Below are positions 42,479-54,620 of a DNA stretch of 64,000 bases, piece by piece (the stretch's first letter is position 1; each line of letters starts with the position of its first letter). The stretch is from Lentinus brumalis (lineage: Eukaryota; Basidiomycota; Agaricomycetes; Polyporales; Polyporaceae). The position numbers and the translations under genes are program-made. The notes below the pieces were generated by a model that was not told the DNA's origin, ran no database searches, and worked only from the letters and a program-made list of their open reading frames with translations. Location: contig MARA01000043.1 in the NCBI GenBank assembly GCA_001792895.1, positions 1 to 64,000 on the forward strand. The letters are read 5' to 3'.

Positions 42479-44405
42479 CTACTTACTCTTTCCACTCCCA
42501 TTCTCCACCGGCGAGGTCGTCCTCGGGACCGTCCACCGCCCCAACAACAAGTTCGCCCTCAGCACGAGCAAATCCCTCAACATCTGTAGCGAATCCGCGA
42601 AGACGTTCAGCTTGCTCCCGCCCACCTCGTGCCACTCAATCGGCACCTCCGCGACCGGCATCCGCAGCTCCTTCGCGAGCAGGAGCAGCTCGACGTCGAA
42701 GATCCACGTCGCGAGGTGCTGGTGGGGGAAGATCTGCTGTGCGGCCCGCCGCGAGAACAGCTTGAAGCCGCACTGCGTGTCGCGGATGTGCCCGACGCCG
42801 ACGACGCGCAGGATCGTGTGCAGGCCGTACATGAGCACGTTGCGGAGGAGCGAGCGCTGCGGGCAGGCGTGTCAGCGAAGGAAGTACGGGACACAGTGGA
42901 GAGCGGGTGGTCATGAACGCGCGTGGACAGCAGTCCGTGCTGACCACGGACGCTCTGTCGCGAGACAGCAGACGACACCGGCCACGCAGTAATGGATGGG
43001 CGGATGAAGCAGTAGTCCGCCGTACGCGGGACATCACTCGCACCGAGTACGCTCGTCATCGTCCGTCCACCCACCATCTCCCATGAACTCGCAGACGTCT
43101 GACTCCGGAGACGTCAAGCGGCCGCTCGAGTAACGTGTCGCGAAAGACCCGAGTTCGCGCAGAACAGGCCAGACGGTACGGCGCTGCGCTGCGGAGGTAT
43201 TGGAAGCAGTGGAGGGCGAGTGGCCGCGGACGCGCGTAAACAGCAAGCCGTGCTGGCCACGTTGCAGCAACGGGGACTACCCGGCAGAGAACACAGCAGC
43301 ACTTAGTCTGTCGTATGCGCGACCTTACTCACAGCGGATACGCTCGTCACCGTCCGTACAACACCGCACCAGATCTGACCCGAGGCACCCGAAGACTCGG
43401 GTCCGCGCATGACATCCACTCAAGCCCGAGGGCAGGGTGCGCGGTGAAGTCGTGCGCCAACGAAGCAGCAACGCAGGATGGGAGATGGGTAGCCACTAAC
43501 GAGGGCGAACCAATCGCTTAGTTCGGGCACGCAGGGCAGCGCGGATCGAGCTGTTGCGAGCTCGCGGGGAGGTAGGGGTGACAGAACGGAATAAACGCAC
43601 CTTTACGACGGCTTCCGTCTTTACTAGATGCGCGCGACTCCCAACCACGACCGCCGCCTCGCCCTTCGGGGATATCTCATCCATCGCCTTCCATAGCAGC
43701 TCCAAGTCCTCGAACCTGCTCGCGCCGTCCGCATCCACCATGAGCAGCCTCCGCCCGCGTCCGTGCAGCATGCCGTGCCTGACAGCCCCGCCCTTGCCAA
43801 CGTTCTTCTCGAGAACGACGACACGGACGTCGCTCTGAGGGTACTGCGCGCCGAGCTTGAGCGCAAGGTCGGCCGTACCGTCGCGCGAGCCGTCGTCCAC
43901 GACGAGGACTTCATACGAGCGACCTTGGGAGGTTCTTGTAGATTCTAGGTGTGCGAGCGTCGTAGAGAACATGTCCGGGAGGCGGGCAGTCTCGTTGTAG
44001 GCGGGGATGACGACAGTTAGGTCGACTGAGGGTGAGTCGCGTACGGAGGGGAGGGGAAGCTTGGCGGAGGGTTTGCGTGGGGAGCGGTACGTCTTCTCAG
44101 ATGGCTTGGGGACGATCGTGTCCGGCGACCAGAGCACGAGGAGGGTATACGCCTGCGGGAGGTGTCAGCGAGCTGAATGGGACACGGGGTGTCGGAACGC
44201 GCTCAGAAAGCGACTAAGTCGGGACCATGAAGCTCGTCACCCTCGCGGCGCGCACTCGCAAGCAAGCGGCCCGCGAGTCTTAGAACAAGGATGAACTGGT
44301 ATTCATCTTCGCGCGCTGGGAGTGAGCACAAACTTCGAGACTGACCGTGCCGAGGGTGGCGGCGACGAGGCCGAGGCCGCTGTAAAGGAGCGTCGAGTTG
44401 TCCAT
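42479..44405 (-). CDS. ALG5: Dolichyl-phosphate beta-glucosyltransferase
   Basis: Transfers glucose from UDP-glucose to dolichyl phosphate on the cytosolic face of the ER, supplying Dol-P-Glc for N-glycan precursor assembly. Exons 44405-44346, 44152-43601 and 42856-42479 join in frame to 329 aa, close to the yeast length. An N-terminal hydrophobic segment (LLYSGLGLVAATLGT...YTLLVLW) is the membrane anchor. The GT2 fold shows VVIPAYNE, VVDDGSRDGT, NVGKGGAVRHGM, the DxD-type LLMVDADGASRF, then DTQCGFKLFSR and WIFDVELL. Intron 2 is 744 bp and contains a diverged direct repeat. The gene is divergent from GCV1 with 251 bp between start codons. No frame break is seen. Confidence 0.95.
42860..43430. 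repeat. Diverged ~310-bp direct repeat inside ALG5 intron 2
   Basis: GTGGAGAGCGGGTGG...GACGCGCGTGGACAGCA around 42895-43075 resembles GTGGAGGGCGAGTGG...GACGCGCGTAAACAGCA around 43208-43370. It explains the unusual length of the intron. Unrelated to the palindrome family. Confidence 0.6.
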
Positions 44406-44656
44406 TTCGTTTGTCGCGCAGGTCACGTCGGCATGTGCGGTGGGTATCGAGAGATAGAGAGATGAGACCGAAGAAAGAGTAAGTAGCAGAGCATCGCGTC
44501 GGGGAGACGAGCTGCAGCGGACGCGCTCCTGCCACGTCTGCGCGCCTCATCTTATCAGCCCGCGAGATTAGATAGACGCCATCCCTTCGGGCTGCCTTCC
44601 GCTCCCCGTCCTCCTCTCCGTCCTCCTCCTCCTCCTCCGCATTCTCTGACTCGAAG
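44406..44656. promoter_or_regulatory. Shared upstream region of ALG5 and GCV1
   Basis: The 251 bp between the two divergent start codons must hold both promoters. It has pyrimidine-rich tracts before the GCV1 ATG and GAGATAGAGAGATGAGA on the other side. No clear TATA box. Confidence 0.6.
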
Positions 44657-46344
44657 ATGGCGACGAGGCTTGCGACCCGCGCTCTTCTATCCCGCTCCGC
44701 GACTCTCCGACACGCCCGTCTCTTTCTGCCCGCAACTTCAAGATGCATGGCGAGTACTTCGGGAGATTCGGTACGTCTGCAACATCGCGTGAGGGTCTGG
44801 AGGAGTTGGTTGAACGTGTCCGCGCAGCTCAGGAAGACACCCCTGTACGACTTTCATGTCGCTAATGGCGCGAAGATGGTGCCCTTCGCTGGTATTCCAT
44901 GCCCCTTACGTACGGCAACGTCGGCGCAGGTCCGTCTCTCACTGGTGTTCCCTCATGTCCATGTACTGACAGTTGCACGCACGCAGTCGCAAGCCATCAT
45001 CACGTACGCAACTCAGTCGGACTCTTTGACGTCGGCCACATGGTCCAATCCAAGTACGTTCTGCTCTTCACGCTTCGTTCGCAACTTAACGCATCGTACA
45101 AGCTTCCGCGGGCCGACGGTGACCGCGTTTCTCGAATGGCTCACCCCCTCCTCCCTGAAGTCCCTCGTGCCCTACTCCTCCACCCTCTCCGTCCTCCTTA
45201 ACGAGCGCGGCGGCATCATCGACGATACCGTCATCACGAAGCACGCCGAAGACGCGTACTACGTCGTCACCAACGCCGGCCGCCGCGACCGCGACCTCGC
45301 CTGGTTCAAGGAGAAGCTCGCGGAGTGGAACGCGGGAGAGAAGGCAAAGACTGAAGGCGCGGTCGAGCATGAGGTGCTCGAGGGGTGGGGCTTGCTCGCT
45401 CTACAAGGTGCGTGTCGTATCACGTTAATTGGGAGCACGACTCAAGTGCAACCCCCACGCGCAGGTCCCGAGGCTGCGCAATATCTGCAAGGCCTGACCT
45501 CCTTCGACTTGCGCGAGCTCACTTTCGGCAAGTGCGCGTTCGTACCCATCGAGGGCTTCAACCTCCACGTCGCGCGCGGCGGCTACACCGGCGAGGACGG
45601 CTTCGAGGTGCGTCCCGTGTTCCCCGCTCGCTGCTTCCCCGCACTGACAGCGCACGCAGATCTCCATTCCGCCATCCCAGACCGTCGACGTCGCCCAGTT
45701 GCTCTCGAAACCGCCCGTGCAGCTTACCGGGCTGGGCGCACGAGACAGCCTCCGCCTCGAGGCCGGCATGTGTCTGTACGGCCAGGATCTTGACGAGGAC
45801 ACCACGCCCGTCGAGGCCGGTCTCACCTGGGTCATCGGTGCGTTCTTCTCATCTTGCATAGCCAGAGCGCGTTCTGATCGTCCCGGGTGCCGCAGGCAAG
45901 GATCGCAGGGAGACTGGGGAGTTCATCGGGGCGGAGGGTGTGCGGAAACACCTGAAGGAGGGTCCGCCGAGGCGGCGAGTCGGGTTGACCGTCGAGGGCG
46001 CACCTGCACGACGTGAGTCCTCGCAGTCGCCCGTTCGAGTATCTGCTAATTCAATAACACATCCAGAGGGCGCGAAGATCTTCGCGCCTTCCAGGGACGA
46101 GCAGATCGGTACGTCCCAACCCTTTCCGTGTCCTCACGACGTTCGCTCACCCTCACCGCACCGCACAGGCGTCGTCACGTCCGGGATCCCCTCGCCGACG
46201 CTCGGGAAGAACATCGCGATGGCGTACGTTCAGAATGGGTGGCACAAGAAGGGCACCGAGGTCGCCGTCGACGTCCGCAATAAGCTGCGCAAGGCCGTCC
46301 TCACCCCCATGCCGTTCGTCCCGACCCGGTACTACCGCGGATGA
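44657..46344 (+). CDS. GCV1: Aminomethyltransferase, T protein of the glycine cleavage system (one-base frame break)
   Basis: Mitochondrial enzyme that moves the methylene group from the aminomethyl-lipoyl H protein to tetrahydrofolate and releases ammonia. Nine exons: 44657-44770, 44828-44929, 44987-45053, 45103-45407, 45465-45607, 45660-45837, 45896-46012, 46067-46108 and 46169-46344; with one base restored the product is about 414 aa. The N-terminus is Arg/Ser-rich as in a mitochondrial targeting peptide. Family signatures: [66 protein letters not shown] and the C-terminal [10 protein letters not shown]. In exon 2 near 44900, GGTATTCC lacks one T, so the literal frame goes wrong just after PFAG. 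A housekeeping gene is unlikely to be dead, so sequencing error is the likely cause. Confidence 0.93.
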
Positions 46345-48103
46345 GCGCGCTGTGACATTGAAGATCCGCAGCCGGGTTTGCGCTTCATCACGGAGAGGCC
46401 GTGTACGCTACCTCCATACCCCGGCCGCTGTCTTTGGGAGAGGTGTACCTATAGGCTACAACTGGACGCACCGGCGTTGTGCTCTGGCTCCGTTTGGGTA
46501 CGGGTACAGGCAGGTCTCGTACTCGACCCGTGCTACGCCCTACCGTGACGGTTCTTGTCTTCATCCGCGCTCTTCGTCTGCTAAGTCTCCGTCGTGTCCC
46601 TACGAGTCATCGTATCTTCTGTGTGCTGTTCGACCCCGGTTGCGGCCTCCAGATCATCATACGGCTCCGTCGAGCACAGCTCCGAGGGCTCGACGGCGAT
46701 GGTCATCCCTTGCAGTCACAGGAGGCATCTGGAAGGGTACCGCGCTGCAGGCCATGTTGTAGACCAGCCGGAGGACCTCAAGACTACGCACGTTAGTTCG
46801 CTCTTCTATGGTAGCAGCATGAGCGTGAGTCTTCGGATTCCACGAGTCGAAGCATCCTTGTTCCTCTCGTTCATGTATCGAGTGCTCTTCCTCCTGATTT
46901 CGACACGGGCATGAAGGCCAGTGACCACTTGCGCCCCGCTTCAGACACGGCCGAGGAGCCGCGGATAGCTTGGTCGTTGAATCGACCACCCATTTCACTT
47001 AGAGTCAGCAACGTACGTTCGTGCATGCACCGCGTACGCTCGTTACCGCCTTTCGTTGTACGTGTATCCGCTGTATGAGGTTTCGCTAGCCGGGCAGACC
47101 TAGGTTAGCCTTTCTCCGCCTCTCCATTCATATGCATATTTGTTTGTATGCTGACACTCTACCCTGCCTTAGGACAATATCCGGTGAAGTCGACCTCTAT
47201 CTCGTGCGTGCACCCTTACTCCTTTTCGCGCACTCGCTCGACGTCCGCGCAGTGCCAATGCCAAGGTCACGCTCGAGGCGAACGCATCGAATTTCACGGC
47301 TGCCTCGAAATAACGGCGTCCACAAAGCGGCAATCCGCGGCCTCGACCGTCTCTACATCCACGAAGCACTTTGCTCTCACCTCTCGTCGTGCCCGAATAT
47401 CGCTCGCCACATGTATTCGTGTCTTAGATCGAGTCAACCTCGGCATCTTCGAGCAGCGTTTTCGTCTCGAGCGCGCTGCTTTCCTCATCCGTGTGATCAA
47501 GACACCTTGACTATCTTCCATCCCTAACACGCTAACAGACGACAACGTAGACGAGACCTTGATCGGATGTAAGTTTCGCGGATGCATTTGACGCGGCCGA
47601 GTCGCGAGACTCACCTATGCGCACTCGATGAGATCACCGTACAGTTCAGCCCCGCCAGTCCCGTCCGTGTCGAGGACTTCGGCCCACCAAGTTGGCGGTG
47701 CTCGGCAGCCGTCGCGTCGTCCGACCAGCAATGAGGTCAACATCCCTCGCTCACTCCTGAAGGACTTTCGCCGACTCGTAGCATGCTCGGGAGACCGTGA
47801 CGGTGGCGACAGAAGGGTTTGCAGCGTCGACACGCGGCCAGGAGCGAGCAGTGAATTGGAGTGGCAGCGGAGGGAATAGATAGTTACGATGTAAGTGTCC
47901 GTCCGGCTTTGTGAACTCAAATCGAACACGGCCGGGAGTGCGTGAACGTGTGTAAAGCACCGGGGCTCGTTTCAGCTGGGCAACATTATTGACAAAGTAG
48001 GATATGTACGGATGTATACATGGGACAGTCTCTCGACGGGTAAACGGAATGGGTCTCCGTTGGAATGAACACGAGTTCGCCCTCGCGAACACACCAAGAG
48101 CGT
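46345..48103. other. No supported gene
   Basis: Contains the GCV1 3' region and short coding-like pieces on both strands around 47150-47730. For example, 47620-47720 reads plausibly in opposite frames on the two strands. I could not build a consistent exon chain and make no call. Confidence 0.4.
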
Positions 48104-48703
48104 TCAGACCGTATGCGGAACGCAGGCAGGAGGACTCGCATGCGGGTCCAAGATGAATCCAACCGCTTCAGGGGTGAGTAGCGGCATGATCGCAGCGACC
48201 AACTTGTTTGCGCGGTCGTCGCGCTCCAGTGGGTTCCTCGGATGCGAGATTCGAAGATGGTCAACACGGTTCGTCGAAACTTCCGAGAAGCCCCTACTCA
48301 CGCGCAGTTCGCAGTTGAAGTGAGCATCTATCGCAGCGGCGGCGAAATGTCCTCGGGTCGGTCGACGACTCCAAGAGAGCGGAGCGAGGCTAGGACCCTG
48401 GGGAACTCGTCGGGAATCTGCATGATCCGCCCTTTGATATCGTGAGTGATGTCCGGACGAATCGCTAGGAAGACATGGACGTACTGAGCACGCTGATGGC
48501 AGCATCAAGTCCTGCCTCCAAGTTCTCGACAGGGGCAGCGAGACTCTGGACCGGGTCGACTCCATCGCGCGCGGCAATACCCCCGCGGTCCACACTTCGA
48601 ACGCTAGGAACGCGCAGGTCACCAACGGGAGCGTTCAGAGGGTGAGGGTGAGGACGCCGAAAACCATAGTCGAGAAGATAGTCAGCGCGCTGAAGGAGGA
48701 CAT
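48104..48703 (-). CDS. Possible small secreted protein, frame broken
   Basis: Minus strand from the ATG at 48703: a signal-peptide-like start (MSSFSALTIFSTMVFGVLTLTL), then after a one-base shift NAPVGDLRVPSVRSVDRGG...VENLEAGLDAAISVL, a possible intron, RIMQIPDEFPRVLASLRSLG, a second one-base shift, AAAAIDAHFNCEL, another possible intron, and NKLVAAIMPLLTPEAVGFILDP ending at 48104. The helical Leu/Ala pattern and fungal codon choice look coding, but two shifts are needed and I do not recognise a family. Either a damaged small secreted protein gene or a sequence with base errors. Confidence 0.35.
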
Positions 48704-49322
48704 TTCGTACTGAAGCGTAACGCGAAAGCAGCGTAGAAGAACGGTGGATTCATTCGAAGTGTGATGAGGGGGAGAAGAGCGACTAGAAGCCGATGCTGAA
48801 TATTGTCGAGCTGGAGCGGCTTTATACCTGCAGAGCTCGGGGACCGCCAACCCTGCATTGCATACAATGGTGAGCACAACATCGGGACCGATTGTGCGTC
48901 GTGTCAGTCATCGATAGCTGCTCGAATCAGCTTCGCCGACTGGCAGCACAAAGCTACGTACCGAGTTGTGGGGTGTATCCGTATTATCGTACAATGATTC
49001 CCGTCCGTTACGTGGTTCGGCCGCACCCGCCAGCTGCTAACGGCGTGCATCGTGGCAGCGTCCCTGAACAAGAGCATCCAATCTATGGTGACTCGGTGGC
49101 CCGTCCGGGCTTTGATAATCGCGATGAGCACCTGCGAGTCGCGCAATATGGAATCACCTCTTAGAGTAACGGGCCATAGCAGATGGCGACCCGCCAACTC
49201 AGCATTCGCCGCCGCCAGTCTTCGCGGGTGGCAGCCACTAGCACGATGATCGATGACCGCCCGAAGGCATGAAGAGCTGCCACGATGTGTCGCAGATGAT
49301 AAGTGCGTCGCCGGTACAGACG

Positions 49323-49673
49323 CTACACTTCCAGCTTGCCCAACGTGATGACCTCCCGCTGCTGATTCACGGCGTCGTCGCAGTCGGCGAGAGTGACGAG
49401 CATCAATGTTTTGCAGACATAGCCAGAGAACGGGTCCACGGAGAGACACTTTCCGCTGTGCCATGTGCGCCATGTCAGCGGGCGACGAAGTCCGAACAAT
49501 CTGCAGAGCAGCTCACCTGACATGTACGATTCGCACCCGGGACTGCGGCGGTAGAGCGAAAGACGACTGACATACTGGATATCAGGTTACAGAGGAGCGG
49601 AGTAGGAGGGACGAGTCACAAAAGAGTAAGTTGTTGCCAAAGAAGACTCACCGCGTAGCCAGACCAACGCCAT
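49323..49673 (-). CDS. Possible 70-aa protein, three exons
   Basis: Exons 49673-49652, 49574-49517 and 49455-49323 have GTGAGT/CCAG and GTGAGC/ACAG borders and join in one frame of 71 codons including stop. The product contains RVRIVHVSGKCLSVDPFSGYVC, a little like the strand pattern of Sm-like or Gemin-type small proteins, but this is too weak to name. It could be a chance chain, or the end of a longer gene. Confidence 0.3.
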
Positions 49674-50599
49674 CGGGGACGGAAGCACGAGCTTCGAAAC
49701 AACTATTTATTGCACAGGCGCAGTATCACGACACCAGGAGATTCGGTCCCATACAGGTGACGTCCGTGCCCGTGAGGGAGTGTGTCTTCACGTACTATAT
49801 GCTCCCATACTCCCGCGCCGCGCGCATCGTCTTTGAATTGGGTTGCAGCGGGGGTGCGGGAGGAGGTGAAGGGAGACGAGACGAAGGGAGCAAGGGAGGA
49901 GACGAGGACATGAGGAAGGGCAGGAGAGGAAAGAGACACACTGCGCAGTTTCGAGTTGTTGCAAATGTCGGTGGCGCGGCGAGGAGCACGAAGGCGGGCT
50001 GGAGGACATACGGGCGACGCCCAGGAGCTGCAGATGTTTACAGTTCTGCTCGGCCAAGGGGAAGGTTCTGAAAGAGGGACGCACCATGAAGATGAAGGCG
50101 GTGAACAGAGCAGAGCGGTCATTTCCGACTTCAGATTGACTTTAAATATGCAGGAGAAGATTAAGAGGCGAAGCGACGTACTTGTGCAGTGGACGATGCA
50201 TGTGCATGGGGCAAGGTAGTCTCGAAGGTGGATGAAGACTTCCTGACGGCCGACCAACCCCCCTTCAAGATCCCACTGTGGAGCTCAACGAGGACTCGCA
50301 TCAGGATGTCATCGACAACTCGAGCACACGTCCAACCTGCTGCGTTCAAAGTGAGACGTAGTTGAACTGGGGTGAGTCAGACGCAGGGCAGTACGATTCG
50401 CAGCTGGAGACTGCAGAGGAGGACGATGACATGAGACAAGATTACAGTGACAGAGACGACGAGCAGCAGCGGTCGAAGCCAGGCGAGTGCATGCGAGGTG
50501 GTCGTAGTGCGAAGGAGAGGACGGAGAGGCGCGCGCACGACGTCATCTTGCGTCCTGCCATAACCGCCGCCCGCAACCCAACCTCGTCGTCCATGCGCG
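49674..50599. other. No supported gene
   Basis: On the minus strand, LNAAGWTCARVVDDILMRVL (about 50290-50350) and YVLQPAFVLLAAPP (about 49980-50020) look coding-like but cannot be joined without several frame changes. Left uncalled. Confidence 0.35.
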
Positions 50600-51076
50600 A
50601 TGCGTGCCTCAGTCGCCCCTAACCGTCAGTCAACTCCCCGGCTCCGTCTCCAGCGCTGCAGCCGTAGCCAAGCTGGCAGAAAAGAAGAAGGAGAGTCGAG
50701 GTCGTCGCTGCCCTCGACCGATCCAGCGCCCACTTCCTGAAGCGCATACAGGACTTGGGGGACGACTTCGACGTCATGGCGGACGCTGGCATAGGTGCGC
50801 ACCCTCTTGTACTGCTATCGGGTTCTCGCGAGTCTCAGAATCCTCGGCGACGCTCGTAGTTCACGGACAAGTACTGCAACAGTGGCCAGACATGTTCCGC
50901 GTCCTCAACATGTTCTGTACGTGTTTCTCGCGTATCCAAGCCTTCCAAGCTCACACTATTCTCTAGTGTGTCAGCGCGAACAGCGTGCAGAGGACGAAGA
51001 CGCGTCCGCGCCCACCACAGGCGAGCGGCTGCTCCGCGTCCCTATACTACTAGATGAACTCCGCCACATGGACTGA
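50600..51076 (+). CDS. DAD2: DASH complex subunit Dad2-like (frame shifts near the start)
   Basis: The DASH ring couples kinetochores to microtubule plus ends. Exons end at 50794, then 50860-50916 and 50967-51076, with clean GT-AG borders and matching phase. The product reads SSAAAVAKLAEKKKE, then (after a shift near 50696) VVAALDRSSAHFLKRIQDLGDDFDVMADAG, then VHGQVLQQWPDMFRVLNMFL, then the Asp/Glu-rich QRAEDEDASAPTTGERLLRVPILLDEL. This fits the Dad2 pattern: KKxEL heptads, L..DxxxMADG, V..VL..W..MFR. The probable ATG is at 50600; reaching the first helix from it needs one further base change near 50636. Dad2 is essential in yeasts, so base errors are more likely than loss. Family assignment is by recalled motif pattern, not by search. 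Confidence 0.7.
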
Positions 51077-53350
51077 GACCCCTGCCGCTTTGCCCGACGC
51101 GATCCCTTGTATCAATAGTCGCTTCCCCATCACTGCAAAATGCACACTGCTGGGCTGCTCAGCGCTGCACTACAATGCGAGTCGACTGTATGCGTATGCA
51201 TGCTCGCTGGACAGCTCGGAGCTCGCGGCAACTACCTCGTTGTCCACCCCGAGAGTACCCTAGGTGAGTACTTGAGTGCCTTATCCCCGCCATACCCACC
51301 CGACAGACGAGGGACGATGCCTGCCAGCTTCTCCGATCCAGCACCCACCCGATAAGATCCACAAACCATGCGCGTCGCACTCAGTACTCGTGGCTGGTGT
51401 CCCCCGGGTCGCAACACACCGCGTGGGCTTGGACGGTACGCAATATGTCTATCGCGCCATATACACGCTGACGGCGATTGGTATCTGGTCTGCGCTCGCC
51501 GTACCGTGCAGACGCACTGTTCTCAAGCTCCGCACACCCAGTCTCTCGGAGGGATTGTGCCGAGCTCCGCCTAGGACGTACAGTATGACATCTGCACCCT
51601 CCTCGTTGCGGTGCCCCGTCGAACGCCAAGTTCGCGTACGGCACTACTGCAACCAGTATGCCTCGGATGCGTGTACAGCAGTGTCTCTGCCACCGGAAGG
51701 TACATACGGCCGGTCGGTCTCACCCACCATCGCTTCCTGCGAGCGGGGGTTCCCGTACTTATGTACCTACCTACCTACCTACCTACCTACCTATCTCCGT
51801 CGGTGTCCAGTGTCCACCAACCCTCTCCTCAACACGACGGTCTCCGCAACGTGTCCGCCCCGCCGCAATCTCCGACTACAGACTGCGACGCCGCGACAGC
51901 GGTGCGGTGCAGACGACGCGCAACTTGCAAGTGGCCCTCCCGTGCACTGGCACTGGCAGGAGGACGATCGGACTCGGATCGGCGCGGGCCATATGCATAA
52001 GTATGCAGTCTCTTTCCTCTTCCTTCTCTTCTTTCTCCTCTTCCTCCGAGCGTACGTGTCCGCTGTCCACGGTTTCCGCATCTCACGAGTAAGCAAACCG
52101 CTCAGCTAGCTCCGCGACACACCCGGGCTGATGGGTCTCGCACAGGTCTGAACTCCAACCACCGCGACTCGAACCTCCATCCCCACGTCTCACGCGCACA
52201 CCTCGCCATAGGCGTCTGGAATCTGGATTGGGCCGTTGTTGCTGCGGACTTCCTGGAGACAGGGCAGCGAGCAGGAAAGCGGAGACGAGCCAGCACGATA
52301 CAGATACTGTAGATCGACGGGATACTTACGCCCTCGGGGGTCCGCCGAACGCTGGAGTACTGGTCTCTGGTCCGCCCCGCTCTGCTTCAGGATCTACATA
52401 CAGGATCCGTCGGATGCGGATGCAGATGCTCGATCTGCGGAGCGGTGACCTGTTCTATCAACATGCGCCGAGACTCTGGAGGCGAACAGCGGCCGGTGCG
52501 TGTTTTGTTCTTTGCACTGTAGAGTACAGCAGTCGGTTCCGCCCTGCTAGTGCTCGTCTTTCTCGCGCTGAACATGACATGCATGCATCCAGGGATACAG
52601 GGATACACCCGTCGACCACAATGCCCGGTCGTGCGTGCCGGCGTGCTACGTGAATGAAACAATCTTTCGTAGTACTTACCGGTACGCTCGAGTCCGCTTT
52701 GGCTGATGCACGTCTGTCGATGGTGCCGAAGAAGATCCCACAATTCATGCCAACGGCTCGGACCGCCATCTTCGACTCTCGAATCTGACTCTGAGGATCA
52801 GCGGGGGCCCGACGAAGCTACTGGTCTTACAGTACTCGTCTCGTATGAATGCACCGAAGCGGGGCTGGCGTGCACCGGCTCGATGACAGAGTCATGTATA
52901 TATGTGCGCTCGGCTTCAGACAGGCTTTCACAGTGGCTACCTCATAACGATGCATATGTACAAGGACCTCCTTGTTGCCCGGGCCGTCAACTGTTCCCGG
53001 GATCCGAGCCCTCCGCATGATATCAGACGTCTCTGATTAGCGTGCGGGCGGAGGACTGATGGTGCGTACACAGATTTCTGCTACGCCTGATAGGCCCATC
53101 CAACGATCATTAATGAAAGAACCTCCTATGTACATACGAGTCGCAATAGGCTGAGACGCGCACCTTACGAGCGGACAACCATCGGACTCCGGAGAACGGC
53201 TACGCGAGGCTCCAGCGCAGTGCCGCGAATCCTGGGAGTAAGTACAAGTGCTCGAGTATCAGACGGCAGACCTCTCGCTGTCACGGCGGGGAAACCAAAC
53301 AACGTACCAAGAAGACTGGTCACTGGGGCTCGCACTAGATTAACATCGCG
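51077..53350. other. No supported gene; contains a (TACC)n microsatellite
   Basis: A TACC microsatellite of about seven units lies at 51764-51793. A 277-codon plus-strand frame (51276-52109) runs across it, with low-complexity and Arg/Pro-rich translation, and is not credible. A short coding-like segment around 51185-51258 (AGQLGARGNYLVVHPEST followed by GTGAGT) could be an exon of a gene that I cannot complete. Confidence 0.45.
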
Positions 53351-53359
53351 TCAACGGGA

Positions 53360-54620
53360 ATGATAAGTAAGTAGCTTCCTGACCGACCGGTATGCATGCG
53401 TACCTCCGAGTCGGCAGAGCGCAGATCTGGCCCTCCGCGAAGCCAATTTGCACGGCATTCAGAGCGAGACTAGAACTTGATTCTTGAAGGTACGCGGCCG
53501 ATCTCCACATGCAACGCGCAGAATCATGAATGACGGCGCAGAGCCAAGGCCCAGCGCGCCTGTTGAGATGGCAGCGCGAGATGGCATCTGACGCGCCCCT
53601 TCGATCCGTCGCGATCGAGCCGGCAGAGCGGATGTGCTGGAGATCCAGACACGGATGCTCGATATGGAAGGCCCGCCAGTCATCAGGTCTACAGCAAGCG
53701 AAGACCGCCTCGTTAACGTTGGTTTGTGCCAGCTGACGGCGCACGGGAGCGCAGGCGGGCCACGGGTGGGTCTTCTAGTTGGTGCGGGTCGTGATGTGCC
53801 TGGAGAAGTTTTGTTGTCGTTGCCGTGTCTGAACGGCGGGAGTGTGGCGGGAGTGCCCATAACCCATAGAACAATGTGCGAAGAGTAGAAGAGGGAGAAC
53901 GGGACCCAAGGTCCGAGCGTGATCGAGTGTCGAGGATTGTAGTACAGCGTCCGAGCTCAGTGTATGCCGAGAGGCCCGAGCTTTGATTGTAACTAAAGAG
54001 AATTGAACGGCTTCCGAGAGTCGGCATATCTGCAAGAGAGCGCAGGCGAAGACAAGGCCGTCCTGTGAACAGATGCAGCGAGTCCTCAAGTCGACCACAT
54101 CGGTCGGACGGAGCCAGGCAGGACCCGACTCCCGAGCGGGGAGACGTGTAACTGTCAAGCAGTGCTGGGATCACCGCTCGGCGCAAATCCTATCACGGCC
54201 GTTGCTCCGGGTCTCCAAGAATACCTCTGCGACGGCGGAGGAGCCGCCGTGCCGGTTCAGTGCTCCTTGTTGACCTGGTCACTGAAGAGATGGTTGGAAG
54301 AAGCGAGTACTGAGGAAGGGAGGACGTCAGCAGGCTGATAGAGAAGCACTCGCGTCAAGATGAGGACCGTGTTACGACTTACGAGACGCTGACAGACAAG
54401 GGCTGACGTACATACGTCCAACAGGCCAAGCTCTGAACTCGTTTGAAGCCCACGCGACGGCCAAATTGTTCCGTGACGCAGACCCGTCTGTAATTGCAAA
54501 GCGACCAGTCGCAGGGGCCTCATTCGAGGTAACAGACATTGTAGTTTGCGCAGCAGGTGGGCGCGGGAGGTAGCCGAGGCAAGCGTGCGGATCAGTTGCA
54601 CTATTCCATCGGTGTTGGTG
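53360..54620. repeat. Degenerate dispersed repeat, copy 1
   Basis: Shares blocks in the same order with 62785-63620: TTGAGATGGCAGCGCGAGATG, GCGATCGAGCCGGC, TATGCCGAGAGGCCCG, GACTCCCGAGCGGGGAGACG, GAGAAGCACTCGCGTC. The copies are separated by insertions and deletions and diverged. No intact frame is seen, so this is an old mobile element or duplicated noncoding segment of unknown class. Confidence 0.7.

Noticed and set aside
47148..47730. Coding-like segments on both strands
   Set aside because: Opposite strands look equally coding and no exon chain with consistent phase could be made.
49790..50360. Possible RTA1-like membrane protein (YVLQPAFVLLAAPP) on the minus strand
   Set aside because: Only one short segment resembles the family, and adjoining segments need repeated frame changes.
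51276..52109. 277-codon plus-strand frame
   Set aside because: Crosses a TACC microsatellite, has low-complexity translation and no conserved motif or splice support.
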